Shown: positions 43,366 through 53,982, numbered from the stretch's first letter. The stretch is 64,000 nt of DNA from Acidimicrobiia bacterium (GCA_027494115.1 JAOSJL010000001.1:682001-746000); one strand, 5' to 3'. A program made the numbers and translations. The notes: generated from the letters alone by a model not told the origin.

Positions 43366-44783
43366 ATGGAACGCCTGAGCGGCCTCGATGCGTCGTTTCT
43401 CCACATGGAGACCCCGACGATGCACACGCACGTTGTCGGCGTGCTTCTGCTCGACACGTCCGACATGCCCGACGGCTACTCGTTCGAGCGCGTGCGCGAC
43501 CTCATCGAGAGCCGCATGCACCTGATCCCGCCGTTCCGCCGGCGCCTCGTGCCCGTGCCGTTGAATCTCGATCATCCGGTATGGATCGAGGACCCCGATT
43601 TCGATCTCGACGCGCACCTCTACCGCATCGGAGCGCCTCCGCCGGGTGGAATGCGCGAACTCGCCGAGATCACCGCTGACATCGCGGGACGGCCCTCGAC
43701 CGGTCGCGTCCGCTGTGGGAGATGTGGGTGATCGAGGGTCTCGCCGACGACCGTGTCGCTCTGGTGACGAAGATCCACCACTCCGCCATCGACGGGGTCT
43801 CCGGCGCCGACATCATGGCGAACCTCTTCGACCTCGAACGTGACGCACCCGGTCCCCCACCGCCCGACGACCACGACGCCTGGAAACCCGACGACGTCCC
43901 CTCGGGATGGGCTCTCGTTCGCGACGGCCTCACCCGCAGGGCCACGCACCCCGGAGAGATCATCCGCGCCGCGGGGAATGTGGGCAACTCCCTGGTCAGG
44001 ACGGTGCAGACGGGAGTCAGCCAGCAGAGGGGCGATGGGCGTCGACCCGTTTTCTTCGACGCACCCCGCACGCACTGGACGGGCGCGCTCACCTCGCATC
44101 GTTCCATTGCGTTCGGACAGGCGTCGTTGGACGACTTCAAGGCGGTGAAGTCGGCATTCGGCACGACCGTCAACGACGTCGTTCTCGCTGTGTGCGCCAA
44201 CGCGCTGCGTCGCTACATGCTCGACCACGGCTATCTGCCCGACAAGCAGCTCATCTCGTACTGCCCGGTGTCCACCCGGGGCTCGGGTGGCGAGGGAACG
44301 AACCAGATCACGGCCATGGCCGTCCGGCTCCCGACCGACCTCGAGGATCCCGTCGAGCAACTGCGTGCGATCCACGACGAGACGAAGAGCGCCAAGGAGC
44401 TCACCGACGCCGTCGGCGCCACGGCACTTCAGGACGTCGTCCAGTTCGTCCCACCCGTGGTGTTCAACCGCGCGATGCGCCTGTACTGCAGCATGCACCT
44501 CGCCGACCGGCACCCCGCCGTTCAGAACGTTCTGATCTCGAACGTACCGGGGCCGCCGTTACCGCTCTACTGCATGGGCGCGCGAGTGGCGGCGATCTAC
44601 CCGTTCGGCCCCTTGATCGAAGGATGCGGCATGAACATCACGGTGCTCTCCAACACCGGGAACGTCGACGTCGGCGTGATCGCCTGCACCGAGTCGGTGC
44701 CCGACGTGTGGGCCGTCACGGACCGCATCGCCGATGCTCTGAACGAGCTGGTCGAGGCGGCTGCCGGTGAGGCCGCTGGCTGA
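43366..44783 (+). CDS. wax-ester synthase/diacylglycerol acyltransferase (WS/DGAT), copy 2, one frameshift
   Basis: The N terminus is MERLSGLDASFLHMETPTMH. The frame breaks in CCC at 43693-43695. With one more C the chain reads GRPLDRSRPLWEMWVIEGLA and continues through the active site HHSAIDGVSG and VLISNVPGPPLPLYCMGA to 44783, giving about 472 residues. It is related to copy 1 over its whole length and in the same orientation, so it is a tandem duplicate. Actinobacteria often hold several such enzymes with different acceptor preference. Confidence 0.86.
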
Positions 44784-44849
44784 CTCCCGTCGGCACCCAC
44801 CATCCCTCGGCCTTCACCGCCAGCGCCGGCCACCGCTACTCTGAGCACC

Positions 44850-46027
44850 ATGCCAGAGAGTCCGTTCTCTCCAGGGACGCTCGGTCCGATCACGCTGCGG
44901 AACCGCACGATCAAGTCGGCGACCTTCGAGGGCATGACCCCGGGCGGCCTCGTGTCGGACCGTCTCATCGAGTTCCACCGTCAGTTCGCGGCGGGTGGTG
45001 TGGGCATGACCACGGTGGCGTACTGCTCGGTGGCCAGCGAGGGCCGCACGTATTCGGACCAGATCTGGATGCGCCCCGACGCGGTGCCCGGACTACGGCG
45101 CCTGACCGACGCGGTGCACGCCGAGGGAGCCGCTGCAGCGGTCCAACTGGGCCACGCCGGATGGTTCGCCGACCCGAAGGCGAGCGGTGAGAAGACGATC
45201 GGACCGACTCGGATGTTCAGTCCCTACGGCATGACGTTTCCGCGGGCGATGGACGATGCCGACTTCGAACGCCTGACGGCCGACTACGCGCGTGCGGCGA
45301 CCCTGGCCATCGATGCCGGCTTCGACGCCCTGGAGATCCACGCCGGGCACGGCTATCTCCTCTCGCAGTTCCTGAGCCCCTACACCAACCGCCGCACGGA
45401 CCAGTGGGGTGGCTCGATCGAGAACCGGGCGCGGTTCGTGCGCCAGGTGCTGCGCTCCGTCCGGGAAGCCGCGGGAGACTCGGCCGCGGTCTACGCCAAG
45501 CTCAACATGGACGACGGATTCCGGGCCGGGTTGCAGATCGACGACGGCGTCGAGGTGGCGCGGATGCTGGAGAGCGACGGCAGCGTCGACGCTCTGGAAC
45601 TCACCGGTGGTTTCACGTCGCGCTCGCCCATGTACCTCATGCGCGGCGAACCGCCCGTGGCGGCGATGCTCGAGACCATGCCCTCGGCGCTGCGACGGTT
45701 CGGGCTGCGCATCAGCGCCAAGAAGCTGATGCGCGAGTACCCGTTCGAGGAGGCCTATTTCCTGCCGAATGCGCAGCGGGTCCGCGAGGCGGTCGATCTG
45801 CCGCTGATCCTCCTGGGCGGCATCACGGGCGCGCCACGATGGAAAAGGCGCTCGCCGAGGGTTTCGAGTTCGTGGCGATGGCCCGCGCGCTGCTGCGCGA
45901 ACCCGACCTCGTCAACCGCTACGCGGCCGGGGAAGCCGGCGAGTCGTTGTGCGTCCCGTGCAACCGGTGCATGGCCGAGATGGACCGCGACGGCGTCCGG
46001 TGCGTGTACGTAGCCCACCCCGTCTGA
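44850..46027 (+). CDS. NADH:flavin oxidoreductase / old yellow enzyme-like, one frameshift
   Basis: This protein starts SPFSPGTLGPITLRNRTIKS and has old-yellow-enzyme marks: AAAVQLGHAGWF, the substrate histidines in ALEIHAGHGYLLSQFLSPYT and RRTDQWGGSIENRARF. The frame is lost near 45829-45834; one more C gives GGITGRATMEKALAEGFEFV and the end CVPCNRCMAEM up to 46027, about 392 residues. It binds FMN and reduces activated alkenes or related compounds. There is no clear C-terminal 2,4-dienoyl-CoA reductase domain, although a CxxC pair remains. Confidence 0.83.
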
Positions 46028-46138
46028 GCAGACCCGCCACGAGATCGACGACGCGGCGGGTGAAACGCTGCGCCGTGAACGACCGCGCAGGAAGGCGTTG
46101 GTCACGAGCTCGGTCGGTGCGCCTACGATCCACTGACC

Positions 46139-46984
46139 ATGGGTGACGCGGTGCGGGTGAGCGGAGATAGAGCGGTACGGCGGCTGACGTTGTGCCGACC
46201 CGACGCCTACAACACGATCACGCCGGCATTGCGCGACGAACTCGGCGCGGCGCTCGACGAGGCCGACGCCGACAACGGGATCCGGGTCGTAGTCCTCGAC
46301 GCCGAGGGTCCTGCGTTCTGCGCCGGCTACGACCTGGCGTGGGGAACCGACGTGCAGGCCACCGTCGAGGGAACAGAGCGCGTGTGGGACTCCGCCGCCG
46401 ATCTCCGTGCGATCGGCAGCTTTGCGTCGACCTGGGCGAAGCTCCATGAGATCTCCAAACCGACCGTGGCCGCCGTCTCCGGCTGGTGTCTCGCCGGCGG
46501 CATGAACATCGTGATGAACGCCGATCTCATCGTGTGCGCAGAATCCGCCCGCTTCGGCTACCCGCCGTCGCGCGTGTGGGGCGTGCCCGAGGCACCGTGG
46601 ACATGGGTGGCACGCCTGGGCCTCGAACGGGCGAAGCGGTTCATGCTCACCGGCGACGAGATCAGTGGACCCGAGGCGGCCGAGCTCGGCATGGTTCTCG
46701 AGTGTGTTCCCGACGACGAGCTCGCCGACAAGGTCGACGCCCTGGCGGAGAGAATCGCGAACGTGCCGATGAACCAGCTCCAGATGATCAAGTGGTCGCT
46801 CAACGAGGTCGCCCGCACGATGTACGACCCGCAGGGCTCGCGGATGGTCGGCACCCTCTTCGACGGCGTGGCCCGCCACACCCAGGAGGGGATCGACTTC
46901 GTGGCGCGTGCAGAGGAAGCGGGCTGGCGCCGGGCGGTGCACGAACGCGACGAGCCCTTCGGCGATTATGGCGAGCGGCCTTGA
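46139..46984 (+). CDS. enoyl-CoA hydratase/isomerase (crotonase) family protein
   Basis: This 281-residue protein has the crotonase fold: RRLTLCRPDAYNTITPALRD at the start, the oxyanion-hole segments AFCAGYDLAWG and SGWCLAGGMNIVMNADLIVC, and the later VWGVPEAPW. The usual catalytic Glu pair of enoyl-CoA hydratase is not clearly conserved (GYPPSRVWG region), so the reaction may be hydration, isomerisation or hydrolysis of an acyl-CoA. It follows the flavin oxidoreductase and precedes the glucosidase with a 12-base gap. Confidence 0.85.
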   Translation: MGDAVRVSGDRAVRRLTLCRPDAYNTITPALRDELGAALDEADADNGIRVVVLDAEGPAFCAGYDLAWGTDVQATVEGTERVWDSAADLRAIGSFASTWAKLHEISKPTVAAVSGWCLAGGMNIVMNADLIVCAESARFGYPPSRVWGVPEAPWTWVARLGLERAKRFMLTGDEISGPEAAELGMVLECVPDDELADKVDALAERIANVPMNQLQMIKWSLNEVARTMYDPQGSRMVGTLFDGVARHTQEGIDFVARAEEAGWRRAVHERDEPFGDYGERP

Positions 46985-46995
46985 ATCGATCGGCG

Positions 46996-48588
46996 ATGAG
47001 CGCGAGGAGCGCGGGCACGGGCAACGAACCGTGGTGGGAGTCAGCCGTCGTCTACCAGATCTATCCGCGCAGCTTCCGTGACACGACCGGCAACGGGATC
47101 GGTGATCTGCGCGGCATCATCGACGGTCTCGACCATCTCGTCTGGCTGGGCGTCGACGCGCTGTGGTTGTCACCCGTGTTCCGATCGCCGATGGTCGACC
47201 ACGGCTACGACGTCAGCGACTACTGCGACGTCGACCCCCTCTTCGGCTCCCTCGACGATCTCGACGAGTTGATTCACAAATCACACGAGCGCGCGCTCAA
47301 GGTGCTGCTCGACTGGGTACCGAACCACACGAGCGACCAGCATCCGTGGTTCCAGGAGTCGCGCTCGTCGCGCGAGGATCCCCGGCGGGACTGGTACATC
47401 TGGCGCGACGGCGATCCCGACACGCCGCCCAACAACTGGACCCGTGCCTTCCCGTTCGGCGAACCGGCCTGGTCATACGACGAGAACACCGGGGCGTGGT
47501 TCCTGCACCTGTTCAGCCCCGAGCAGCCCGATCTCAACTGGGCGAACCCCGACGTGCGCGAAGCGATGCACGACACGTTGCGGTTCTGGCTGGACCGTGG
47601 TGTCGACGGGTTCCGCATGGACGTCATCCACGGCATCGGCAAGAACCCGGCCCTTCCCGACCTGTCCGACGAGCTGGCGGTGATCCCGGCCACAGCGTTC
47701 AACGACGAGCCCGTCACCCACGAGTACCTCAGAGACATCCGAGTGCTGCTCGACGAATACCCGACCAGGCCCGTGGCCGTCGGTGAGGTGTACCTCCTCG
47801 ACACCGCCCAGGTCGCGACGTACTACGGCGACGGTGACGAGTTGCACCTCGCGTTCAACTTCCCACCGATGTTCAGTTTCTGGGACGCGGGCATGTGGCG
47901 CCAGAACATCACGACCGCTCAGGATCTGATCACCGCCGCGGGCAACTGGCCGACGTGGGTGCTGTCGAACCACGACAACCCGCGCCACCGCACCCGCTAC
48001 GGCGGCGACGAAACCATCGCTCGTGCCGCAGCGGTGCTGTTGCTCACGCTTCAGGGCACGCCGTTCCTCTACGCGGGTGAGGAACTCGGCCTCGAGGACG
48101 CCGACGTTCCGCCGGAGAGAATCGTGGATCCGTCGGGTGGACGTCGCGACGGGTGCCGCGCTCCGATTCCGTGGACACCGGATCCCGGTCACGGCTGGGA
48201 GGGCCCGGATCCGTGGCTGCCGTTCCCACCGCACAGCGACCGGTTGAACGTCGCGAGTGAACGGGATGACCCCGACTCGATGCTGCACTTCTACCGGGCG
48301 CTCTTGGGCGTGCGCCACGGTTCCGACGCACTCCGGCTCGGCTCGCTCGACCTGCTCGACGCTCCCGACGGTGTGCTCGCCTGGCGCCGCACACACGAAG
48401 AGGACGAACGGATCGTCCTCGTCAACTTCACCGCCGGGTCACAGGACATCGATCGCCTCACTGACCACGGTGTGGAGATCTCCTCCGACGCGACGCGCGC
48501 CGCAACGGTCGGCGTCTTCGACGGAGTCCTTCGTCCCCGGGAGGCCGTGATCCTGTCTCCACTGGGCGGAGTACTTCGCGATGTTTGA
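46996..48588 (+). CDS. GH13 alpha-glucosidase / oligo-1,6-glucosidase-like
   Basis: This 530-residue glycosidase has a (beta/alpha)8 domain with GH13 motifs: VVYQIYPRSFRDTTGNGIGD, DWVPNHTSDQH, the nucleophile in DGFRMDVIHG, the acid/base Glu in AVGEVYLLD and the transition-state Asp in LSNHDNPRHRTRYG. A short C-terminal beta domain follows. It probably hydrolyses or transfers alpha-glucosyl units from maltose, isomaltose or sucrose-like sugars in the cytoplasm; no signal peptide is present. The ATG at 46996 is chosen over a longer frame that overlaps the crotonase gene. Confidence 0.88.
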   Translation: MSARSAGTGNEPWWESAVVYQIYPRSFRDTTGNGIGDLRGIIDGLDHLVWLGVDALWLSPVFRSPMVDHGYDVSDYCDVDPLFGSLDDLDELIHKSHERALKVLLDWVPNHTSDQHPWFQESRSSREDPRRDWYIWRDGDPDTPPNNWTRAFPFGEPAWSYDENTGAWFLHLFSPEQPDLNWANPDVREAMHDTLRFWLDRGVDGFRMDVIHGIGKNPALPDLSDELAVIPATAFNDEPVTHEYLRDIRVLLDEYPTRPVAVGEVYLLDTAQVATYYGDGDELHLAFNFPPMFSFWDAGMWRQNITTAQDLITAAGNWPTWVLSNHDNPRHRTRYGGDETIARAAAVLLLTLQGTPFLYAGEELGLEDADVPPERIVDPSGGRRDGCRAPIPWTPDPGHGWEGPDPWLPFPPHSDRLNVASERDDPDSMLHFYRALLGVRHGSDALRLGSLDLLDAPDGVLAWRRTHEEDERIVLVNFTAGSQDIDRLTDHGVEISSDATRAATVGVFDGVLRPREAVILSPLGGVLRDV

Positions 48589-48641
48589 AGGCCTACGCGT
48601 GAAGTAGGGTGAACAGCCACACCGAATCCGGAGGATTCCTG

Positions 48642-48965
48642 ATGGCACACGCCGACCTTCGACCCCTCGAGAGGACCGTCGTCAAGCGTTCCGAGCAGGG
48701 CATGGCCCGAGCCGAGGTTGCCTGGCGGCTCCGCCGAACTCCCGGATCCATCCAGCAGATTCTCGATCTCGCGAAGGTACCGAGAAGTTCCTCGCCGGCG
48801 TCCACCACTCCCGGGACCCTGCGTCCCATCGAACGCCACATCCTGGGCGCCCGCCGCGACGGCACCCACACGGCAGAGATCGCCGCACGGCTCCGTCGAA
48901 CTCCCGAGTTCGTAGACCGTGTCGAGGGCTACGCCCACTACAAGCTCGCCCAGGTCGCCGGCTGA
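48642..48965 (+). CDS. small protein with two tandem helix-turn-helix-like repeats
   Basis: This 107-residue basic protein consists of two copies of one motif, residues 6-44 and 60-98, joined by a Ser/Pro/Thr linker. Shared positions are LRPxER, then AEV/IAxRLRRTP and a trailing hydrophobic helix. Each unit looks like a sigma-region-4 or Sak-type helix-turn-helix. GGAGG lies seven bases before the ATG at 48642. I do not recognise a named family. A DNA-binding role, with the duplication giving two adjacent recognition helices in one chain, is inference. Confidence 0.72.
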   Translation: MAHADLRPLERTVVKRSEQGMARAEVAWRLRRTPGSIQQILDLAKVPRSSSPASTTPGTLRPIERHILGARRDGTHTAEIAARLRRTPEFVDRVEGYAHYKLAQVAG

Positions 48966-49103
48966 ATTCCTCGCGCCCGAGCGTTGATGGAAACGGCGCC
49001 CGTGGCACCGGCACGCTCGAGTGCATGAAAACGGATCCGGTAGCAGCTGCGGGGAGCCGCCCCACCTACGCTTCTCCTCGATGAACGACGTCGCGCACTT
49101 CGC

Positions 49104-50721
49104 ATGACAGACACGGGAGACGGGTTCGACCCGTCGGGTCTGCCGCGCAGTCGGGCCGAGCGTCGGCAGACCCGACGTCGTCGAAGGATCGTCGCGATCG
49201 TTGGTGGCGTCGTTGCCGTCGTGGCACTCGGCGTCGCTGGAGCGTTCTTTCTCCTGAGCGACGACTCGTCGGAGGCTGTCGCAACCGACACCGACGAGTC
49301 GGCCGACGCACCCACCACCACGACCTCCGCCCCCGCGGAACCCGCTGAAACTCCCCCGGAGACGGAGCCTCCTGCGCCCTTCGAGGGGTGGGTGAACCCT
49401 GCGTCCGTGGGCAAACCGTTCCCGGGCGCCACCGTCGAGGGGCTCCTCACCTTCCGCGGCAATCCCACGCGCACCTTCTACGGGGCAGGCCCGGTCCCCA
49501 CCGCACCCGAGGAGCTGTGGCGGTATCCGGACGAGGCGATGTGCTCGCTCAGCTCCGACAAGGGCGAAGAGACGCGGTGGTGCGGCACCGGCTGGACCGG
49601 CCAGCCGGCGGTGTTCGAGCGGGACGACCGCACCTGGGTGACGTTCGGTGCCTACGACCGGGCCGTGCACTTCGTCGATGGCGACACCGGAGACGACATC
49701 CTCCCGCCGTTCCCCCACCGGCGACATCATCAAGGGGTCGGTGAGCATCGACCCCGAGGGCTACCCGCTTCTCTACACGGGATCGCGTGACAGCTTCTTC
49801 CGCATCCTCGCGTTCGACGGGTCCGAGGCGCGGGAACTGTGGAAGCTCCCCGCCGACTACGTGGGCCCCACGATGTGGAACGATGACTGGGACAGCTCCC
49901 CGCTCATCCTCGGCGACTACCTCTTCGAGGGCGGGGAGAACAGCCGCTTCTACATCGTGAAGCTGAACCGCGGTTACGACGACGACGGCGCGGTCACGGT
50001 GGCGCCCGAGCTGGTCTTCCACGAGGCGGGATGGGACGACGAACTCGTCGCCGCGGTCGGCAGCGAGGTCTCGATCGAGGGTTCGCTCACCGTCATCGGC
50101 GACACGCTCTACTTCGCCAACTCCGGCGGGCTCGTGCAGGGCTGGGACATCGGCGGACTGCGCACCGGCTCGGGCCCACCCACGCGCGTGTTCCGCTTCT
50201 GGACGGGCGACGACACCGACGCCACGGTCGTGAGCGACGAGGAAGGGATGCTCTACGTCGGCTCGGAGTGGGAGCGTCACAACGAGCGCTCGAAGGAAAC
50301 GGGTCAGATGATGAAGCTCGACCCGTCGAAGCCCGACAACCCGCTGGTGTGGTCGCACACCGACCAGGGAGCCGAGAAGGCGGGTGTGTGGGGAACGCCC
50401 GGGATCTACGAGGACCTCGTGATCTTCACGACGTTCAACGGACGGGCACTCGGCATCGACCGGGCAACCGGTGAGGTGCGCTGGGAGATCACGGTGCCGC
50501 CGCCGCTCATGGGTTCGCCCGTGATCGTCGACGGTGTGTGGCTCCAGGGCGACTGCAACGGCTCGCTGCACGCGTACGACGTGACCGACACCCACGCCGA
50601 GCCGGCCGAGATGTGGTCGGTGCCGGTGGGCGGCTGCATCGAATCGACCCCGGCCGTGTGGAACGGCCGCATCTACGTCGGCACCCGCGCCGGCCAGATG
50701 CACGCTTTCGGCGATCGGTAG
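49104..50721 (+). CDS. membrane-anchored PQQ-like beta-propeller protein, one frameshift
   Basis: The N terminus is basic with one membrane anchor (RRIVAIVGGVVAVVALGVAG) and a Thr/Pro/Glu linker. The propeller begins at about residue 115 (LLTFRGNPTRTFYG). At the run of five C in 49712-49716 the frame is lost; removing one C gives PPFPTGDIIKGSVSIDPEGY and blades such as SLTVIGDTLYFANSGGLVQG and STPAVWNGRIYVGTRAGQMH to 50721. The corrected protein is about 538 residues and extracytoplasmic. BamB or quinoprotein-type blades bind ligands or proteins; no PQQ ligands are certain. Confidence 0.82.
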
Positions 50722-50817
50722 CGGCCAGGCGCGACCAGCATTCAGGCTGGATTCAGGACGGCATTCGTAAGGTCGGCTCTCAGCCTGCTGTTGGGCACGC
50801 GCCGAAGGAGGCCGACG

Positions 50818-51696
50818 ATGATCCCGCAAACCAGGAACCTCAGGCATGGGCCACACGTCCCGAGACCGTTCGTCGTGGTGTTGATCGTCGCGGCGCTGAC
50901 CCTGGCCGCCTGCGGCAACGACAGCAGCGGTGGATCGAGTAGCGGCAGCTCCTCGGGCAGTGTGGCCACGTCGACATCCATCGCCGGGACTGCCGCCGGG
51001 TCGGACCTCCCCCAAGGTGACGACCCGGTCGACCTCGACCCGGCAACGTTCACGGCCGACATCACCAACCCCTACTGGCCGATGGAGCCCGGGACGCGCT
51101 GGTCCTACACCGAGACCGGCGCGGACGGCACCGAGCTCGAGATCGTGGTGACAGTCACCGACGAGACCAAGGAGCTCGCGAACGGGATCACGGCCCGGGT
51201 GGTGCGCGACACGGTCACCGAGGACGGTGAGCTGATCGAAGACACGCTCGACTGGTACGCGCAGGACGACGCGGGAAACGTCTGGTACATGGGTGAGGAC
51301 ACCGCCGAGATCGAGAACGGCGAGATCACGACGAAGGCAGGCTCGTTCGAAGCGGGTGTCGACGGCGCGCTACCCGGGATCATCATGCCGGCGGATCCAC
51401 AGCCGGGGATGAAGTACCGCCAGGAGTACTTCGAGGGAGAGGCGGAGGACAACGGCGAGATCCTGAGTGTCGACGAGATGGCCGAAGTGTCAACGGGCTT
51501 CTACGACGACGCTGTGCTGACGAAGGACACGATCACACTCGAGCCCGACGTGCTCGAGTACAAGCTCTACGCACGCGACGTCGGCCCGGTGCTCGTCTTC
51601 GGGGTCTCAGGCGGCAGCGGCGTCGAACGGCTCGTGAAGATCGACCAGGCGCCCGCGGGTGCGGGCACCGGTCCGCTCGGCACCCCGAACGAGTAG
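50818..51696 (+). CDS. secreted lipoprotein of unknown function
   Basis: This 292-residue protein has a lipoprotein signal (PRPFVVVLIVAALTL, lipobox LAAC), a Gly/Ser linker and a beta-rich domain containing NPYWPMEPGTRWSYTETG, EDTLDWYAQDDAGNVWYMGE and EYKLYARDVGPVL. The pattern is seen in actinobacterial proteins of unknown function with a beta-barrel-like fold. GGAGG lies just before the ATG at 50818. It follows the propeller gene after 96 bases. Confidence 0.78.
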   Translation: MIPQTRNLRHGPHVPRPFVVVLIVAALTLAACGNDSSGGSSSGSSSGSVATSTSIAGTAAGSDLPQGDDPVDLDPATFTADITNPYWPMEPGTRWSYTETGADGTELEIVVTVTDETKELANGITARVVRDTVTEDGELIEDTLDWYAQDDAGNVWYMGEDTAEIENGEITTKAGSFEAGVDGALPGIIMPADPQPGMKYRQEYFEGEAEDNGEILSVDEMAEVSTGFYDDAVLTKDTITLEPDVLEYKLYARDVGPVLVFGVSGGSGVERLVKIDQAPAGAGTGPLGTPNE

Positions 51697-51715
51697 TCCC
51701 CCGAACAGAACCATC

Positions 51716-51791
51716 GAGGGCGTCGAGATCCCGCTTCGTGGCAACGTCGGCCCACCCGACCGGAGGAAGCATCTCCATCAGCGTATCGGCG
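51716..51791 (-). pseudogene. relic of a small conserved coiled-coil protein gene
   Basis: On the minus strand this stretch encodes MLPPVGWADVATKRDLDAL, a segment I recall from small actinobacterial proteins of about 100 residues, in which a coiled coil follows. Here the start is replaced by the neighbouring gene's stop region and the coiled coil is missing. It looks like a short gene remnant between convergent genes. The family memory is not checked against a database. Confidence 0.5.
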
Positions 51792-51793
51792 GA

Positions 51794-52369
51794 TCAGGCT
51801 TCGCGTGCCGGGTCGCGGCCGAAGAGCTTCAGCAGTCGCGTCTGCGCGTCATCGCCGGGTGCAGGGTCGATCGGCGGATCGAAATAGTCGGGCGTGGACG
51901 CGAAGATCTCGGCGTAGGGCTGAGCCCAGGTGAGACACGGCTCGACGAGGTCGCCGCCGAGATGATCGTCGGCGCCGATTCCTCGGGCGAGGTCCCACGC
52001 GTGGACGACGAAGTCGGCGTAGCGCTGCCAGAGATACTCCTCGGCGGAGAAGTCGCCGAACGAGAGGTGCACGACCGTCTGGAGATCACCGAGACCCTCG
52101 GCTGCCTCGCACGCGGCGTCGGCCGATTCTCGCCACGCGCGTTTCGGGTCGTCACCGAGGACGTCGCCCTCGAAGCGGTCGCCCACCTCGTCGATCGTCT
52201 GTCCCTCGAGGATCGGCGTGACCCAGAGGTTCTCACTCACGTTGTGATCGAGCAGCGCCGTGACGTCCCACTCGGAGCACGGCGTGGGTCGGTGCCAGGC
52301 GTCGTCGCCGATGGCGTCGACGAACTGCGTGAACCGCTGCGCTCCCTGCCGGTGCAGTTCGACGATCAT
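51794..52369 (-). CDS. TIGR03086-type DinB-fold / mycothiol-dependent enzyme-like protein
   Basis: This 191-residue protein has the actinobacterial pattern GDDAWHRPTPCSEWDVTALLDHN at the start and ADFVVHAWDLARGIG later, which supply three histidines of the metal site in mycothiol-dependent isomerases and related transferases. It probably adopts the DinB four-helix fold. The ATG at 52369 is preferred; an upstream GTG/ATG would add seven residues. Its function within the family is unknown, though mycothiol dependence fits the presence of mshA. Confidence 0.8.
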   Translation of the reverse strand: MIVELHRQGAQRFTQFVDAIGDDAWHRPTPCSEWDVTALLDHNVSENLWVTPILEGQTIDEVGDRFEGDVLGDDPKRAWRESADAACEAAEGLGDLQTVVHLSFGDFSAEEYLWQRYADFVVHAWDLARGIGADDHLGGDLVEPCLTWAQPYAEIFASTPDYFDPPIDPAPGDDAQTRLLKLFGRDPAREA

Positions 52370-52674
52370 GGTCGGCGACGCTGGCGACACCGGCTGCGGA
52401 GCTGTGCGCCAACCTGACCACGCAGGTGCATGGCGGGGTCGCCATCACCCGGGAGTCGACACCCACCTGCTCCTCGAACCGTTCGACGCCCACTGAGCGA
52501 CTCGACGGCGGAGCGGCCCGTATCGCCGTACTGCTGCACCGAGGTATGCCCATCGCGGGTCAGCAGGGCCCGGGAGAGCACGTTGAGGTTGTGGGGGTCG
52601 GTCGAGCACCAGACGGCGACCGGATCGTGCGGCGCGGACTCGATCCGTAGTCCGGTAAAGGAGGGTGTGCTCAT
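52366..52674 (-). CDS. hypothetical protein, frame possibly broken
   Basis: An ATG at 52674 with GGGGAG five bases upstream begins 23 bases after the eRF1-like gene. The first 55 codons (MSTPSFTGLRIESAPHDPVA and following) look like protein. After SAVES the frame becomes Arg/Gly-rich, while another frame continues VGVERFEEQVGVDSRVMATP and onward. The annotated end at 52366 is the formal stop and overlaps the next start by four bases. The protein is unrecognised and a frameshift near 52490 is likely. Confidence 0.45.
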   Translation of the reverse strand: MSTPSFTGLRIESAPHDPVAVWCSTDPHNLNVLSRALLTRDGHTSVQQYGDTGRSAVESLSGRRTVRGAGGCRLPGDGDPAMHLRGQVGAQLRSRCRQRRRP

Positions 52675-52696
52675 TCCGTCTCCCCGCTGCCGGAGG

Positions 52697-53773
52697 TCAG
52701 CGCAGGACGAGCCCGACACGGCCGAGATCAGCCAGCGAGCCGCCCGCCACGAACTCGACGGTTCCGCCGGCGCGGACAACGTGCTCGACGAGCTCGTCGA
52801 CCGGGTCGTCCATGACGTCGGGCCCCGTTTCGTCGGCCCGGACGAGCTGATAGTCGACTTCGCGTGCCGGCTCCGCCCGGTAGTCCTCCTCGACGACGAG
52901 AAGGTGGCCGCGACCTTGACGGGCGAGCTGCCACACCTCGTCGATTCCACTCACGGCGTTCTGGGTGTGGACAGCGCCACCGAGTTCGGCGATGGCCTCG
53001 CGACGTTGATCCTCGAGATGTTCCTGGAGGATCGGCCATGCCTTCTCGCCGAGATCGTGCGCGGTCGTGTCGTCGTGCGCGCCGCCGATGTGTCCGATGA
53101 CGAACTGCGTGTTGCTGCTGACGTCTTCGAACATAGCGGTCGAGACCTCCACCCCGGCGAGCACGATCGGGAGCGGATCGCCACGGCTGACGTCGGTGAG
53201 TGCCCGGTCGACAGCACGGTAGAAGTTGCGCCACTGCTCCTTGTCGTCCCTGCCCGGTTGCCGCGCGAACCGCCCGGCGACGGCACGCCGATCCCGCGGA
53301 ACGACGTCGGCGGTGAGTGGAAAACCGTGATCGGTGACCTCCCGCAGATCCTCACGGACGGCCTCGTACAGACGAGTCGCCCGGTCCGACACGACGAGCA
53401 GTCGGTAGCGCGCGCTGCGACGCACCCCTTGAATGAGCGAGCGGGTCGCCGGGGTGGTCCCCAGGGCGACCGTTTCGCTCACCGGGAACGGCACCATGTG
53501 TGTCTCGGCGCTGTCAGTGGTCGCAACGATGACAAAACCGAGGGCGCCGGCACTCAGATCGACGCTGTCGGCGGCTTCATCGAGATGACGACAGAGCGGA
53601 CCGGTGATGTCGGTGTCGCCGGTCGAGCGAACCTGCGCTTTGGCGTCGGCGACGAGGTTTCGGAGTCGGATGCGGTCCTCGTCGTTGTGCGGTCGGTGCC
53701 GATCGAGCGGCGCTGTGATGGTCACGACGAGATCGGCGTTGACGCTCAGGAGCTTGGTGACGACGTCGAACAT
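52697..53773 (-). CDS. bacterial eRF1-like (baeRF) domain protein
   Basis: This 358-residue protein resembles the bacterial archaeo-eukaryotic release-factor family. The middle ([20 protein letters not shown]) is the typical domain 2 strand, and the C-terminal part ([20 protein letters not shown]) resembles domain 3. The GGQ peptidyl-hydrolysis motif is not seen. Such proteins are linked to ribosome rescue and hibernation in some bacteria. The ATG at 53773 ([10 protein letters not shown]) is preferred to 53803. Confidence 0.78.
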   Translation of the reverse strand: MFDVVTKLLSVNADLVVTITAPLDRHRPHNDEDRIRLRNLVADAKAQVRSTGDTDITGPLCRHLDEAADSVDLSAGALGFVIVATTDSAETHMVPFPVSETVALGTTPATRSLIQGVRRSARYRLLVVSDRATRLYEAVREDLREVTDHGFPLTADVVPRDRRAVAGRFARQPGRDDKEQWRNFYRAVDRALTDVSRGDPLPIVLAGVEVSTAMFEDVSSNTQFVIGHIGGAHDDTTAHDLGEKAWPILQEHLEDQRREAIAELGGAVHTQNAVSGIDEVWQLARQGRGHLLVVEEDYRAEPAREVDYQLVRADETGPDVMDDPVDELVEHVVRAGGTVEFVAGGSLADLGRVGLVLR

Positions 53774-53982
53774 CCGATGCCTCCCGGCTGGGTGGCTCCC
53801 CATCTTGTCCGCGGCGAACAGGAACTCCTAATCGCGTACCTCGTCGACTCGGGAAACGGTGGCAATCCGACAGAACGTACCTGTCGAGGTGGCGGTCACA
53901 CCGCAACCTGCGACCTGAAGCGCGGACGGCCATGAGAACGCATTCGCGGTTGTTGCTTGCCGCGGGCCCCTCTTCGTCGGGG

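Noticed and set aside
53774-53982. A gene in the gap between the DUF429 and eRF1-like genes
   Set aside because: Short frames exist on both strands but none has a ribosome site or protein-like composition.
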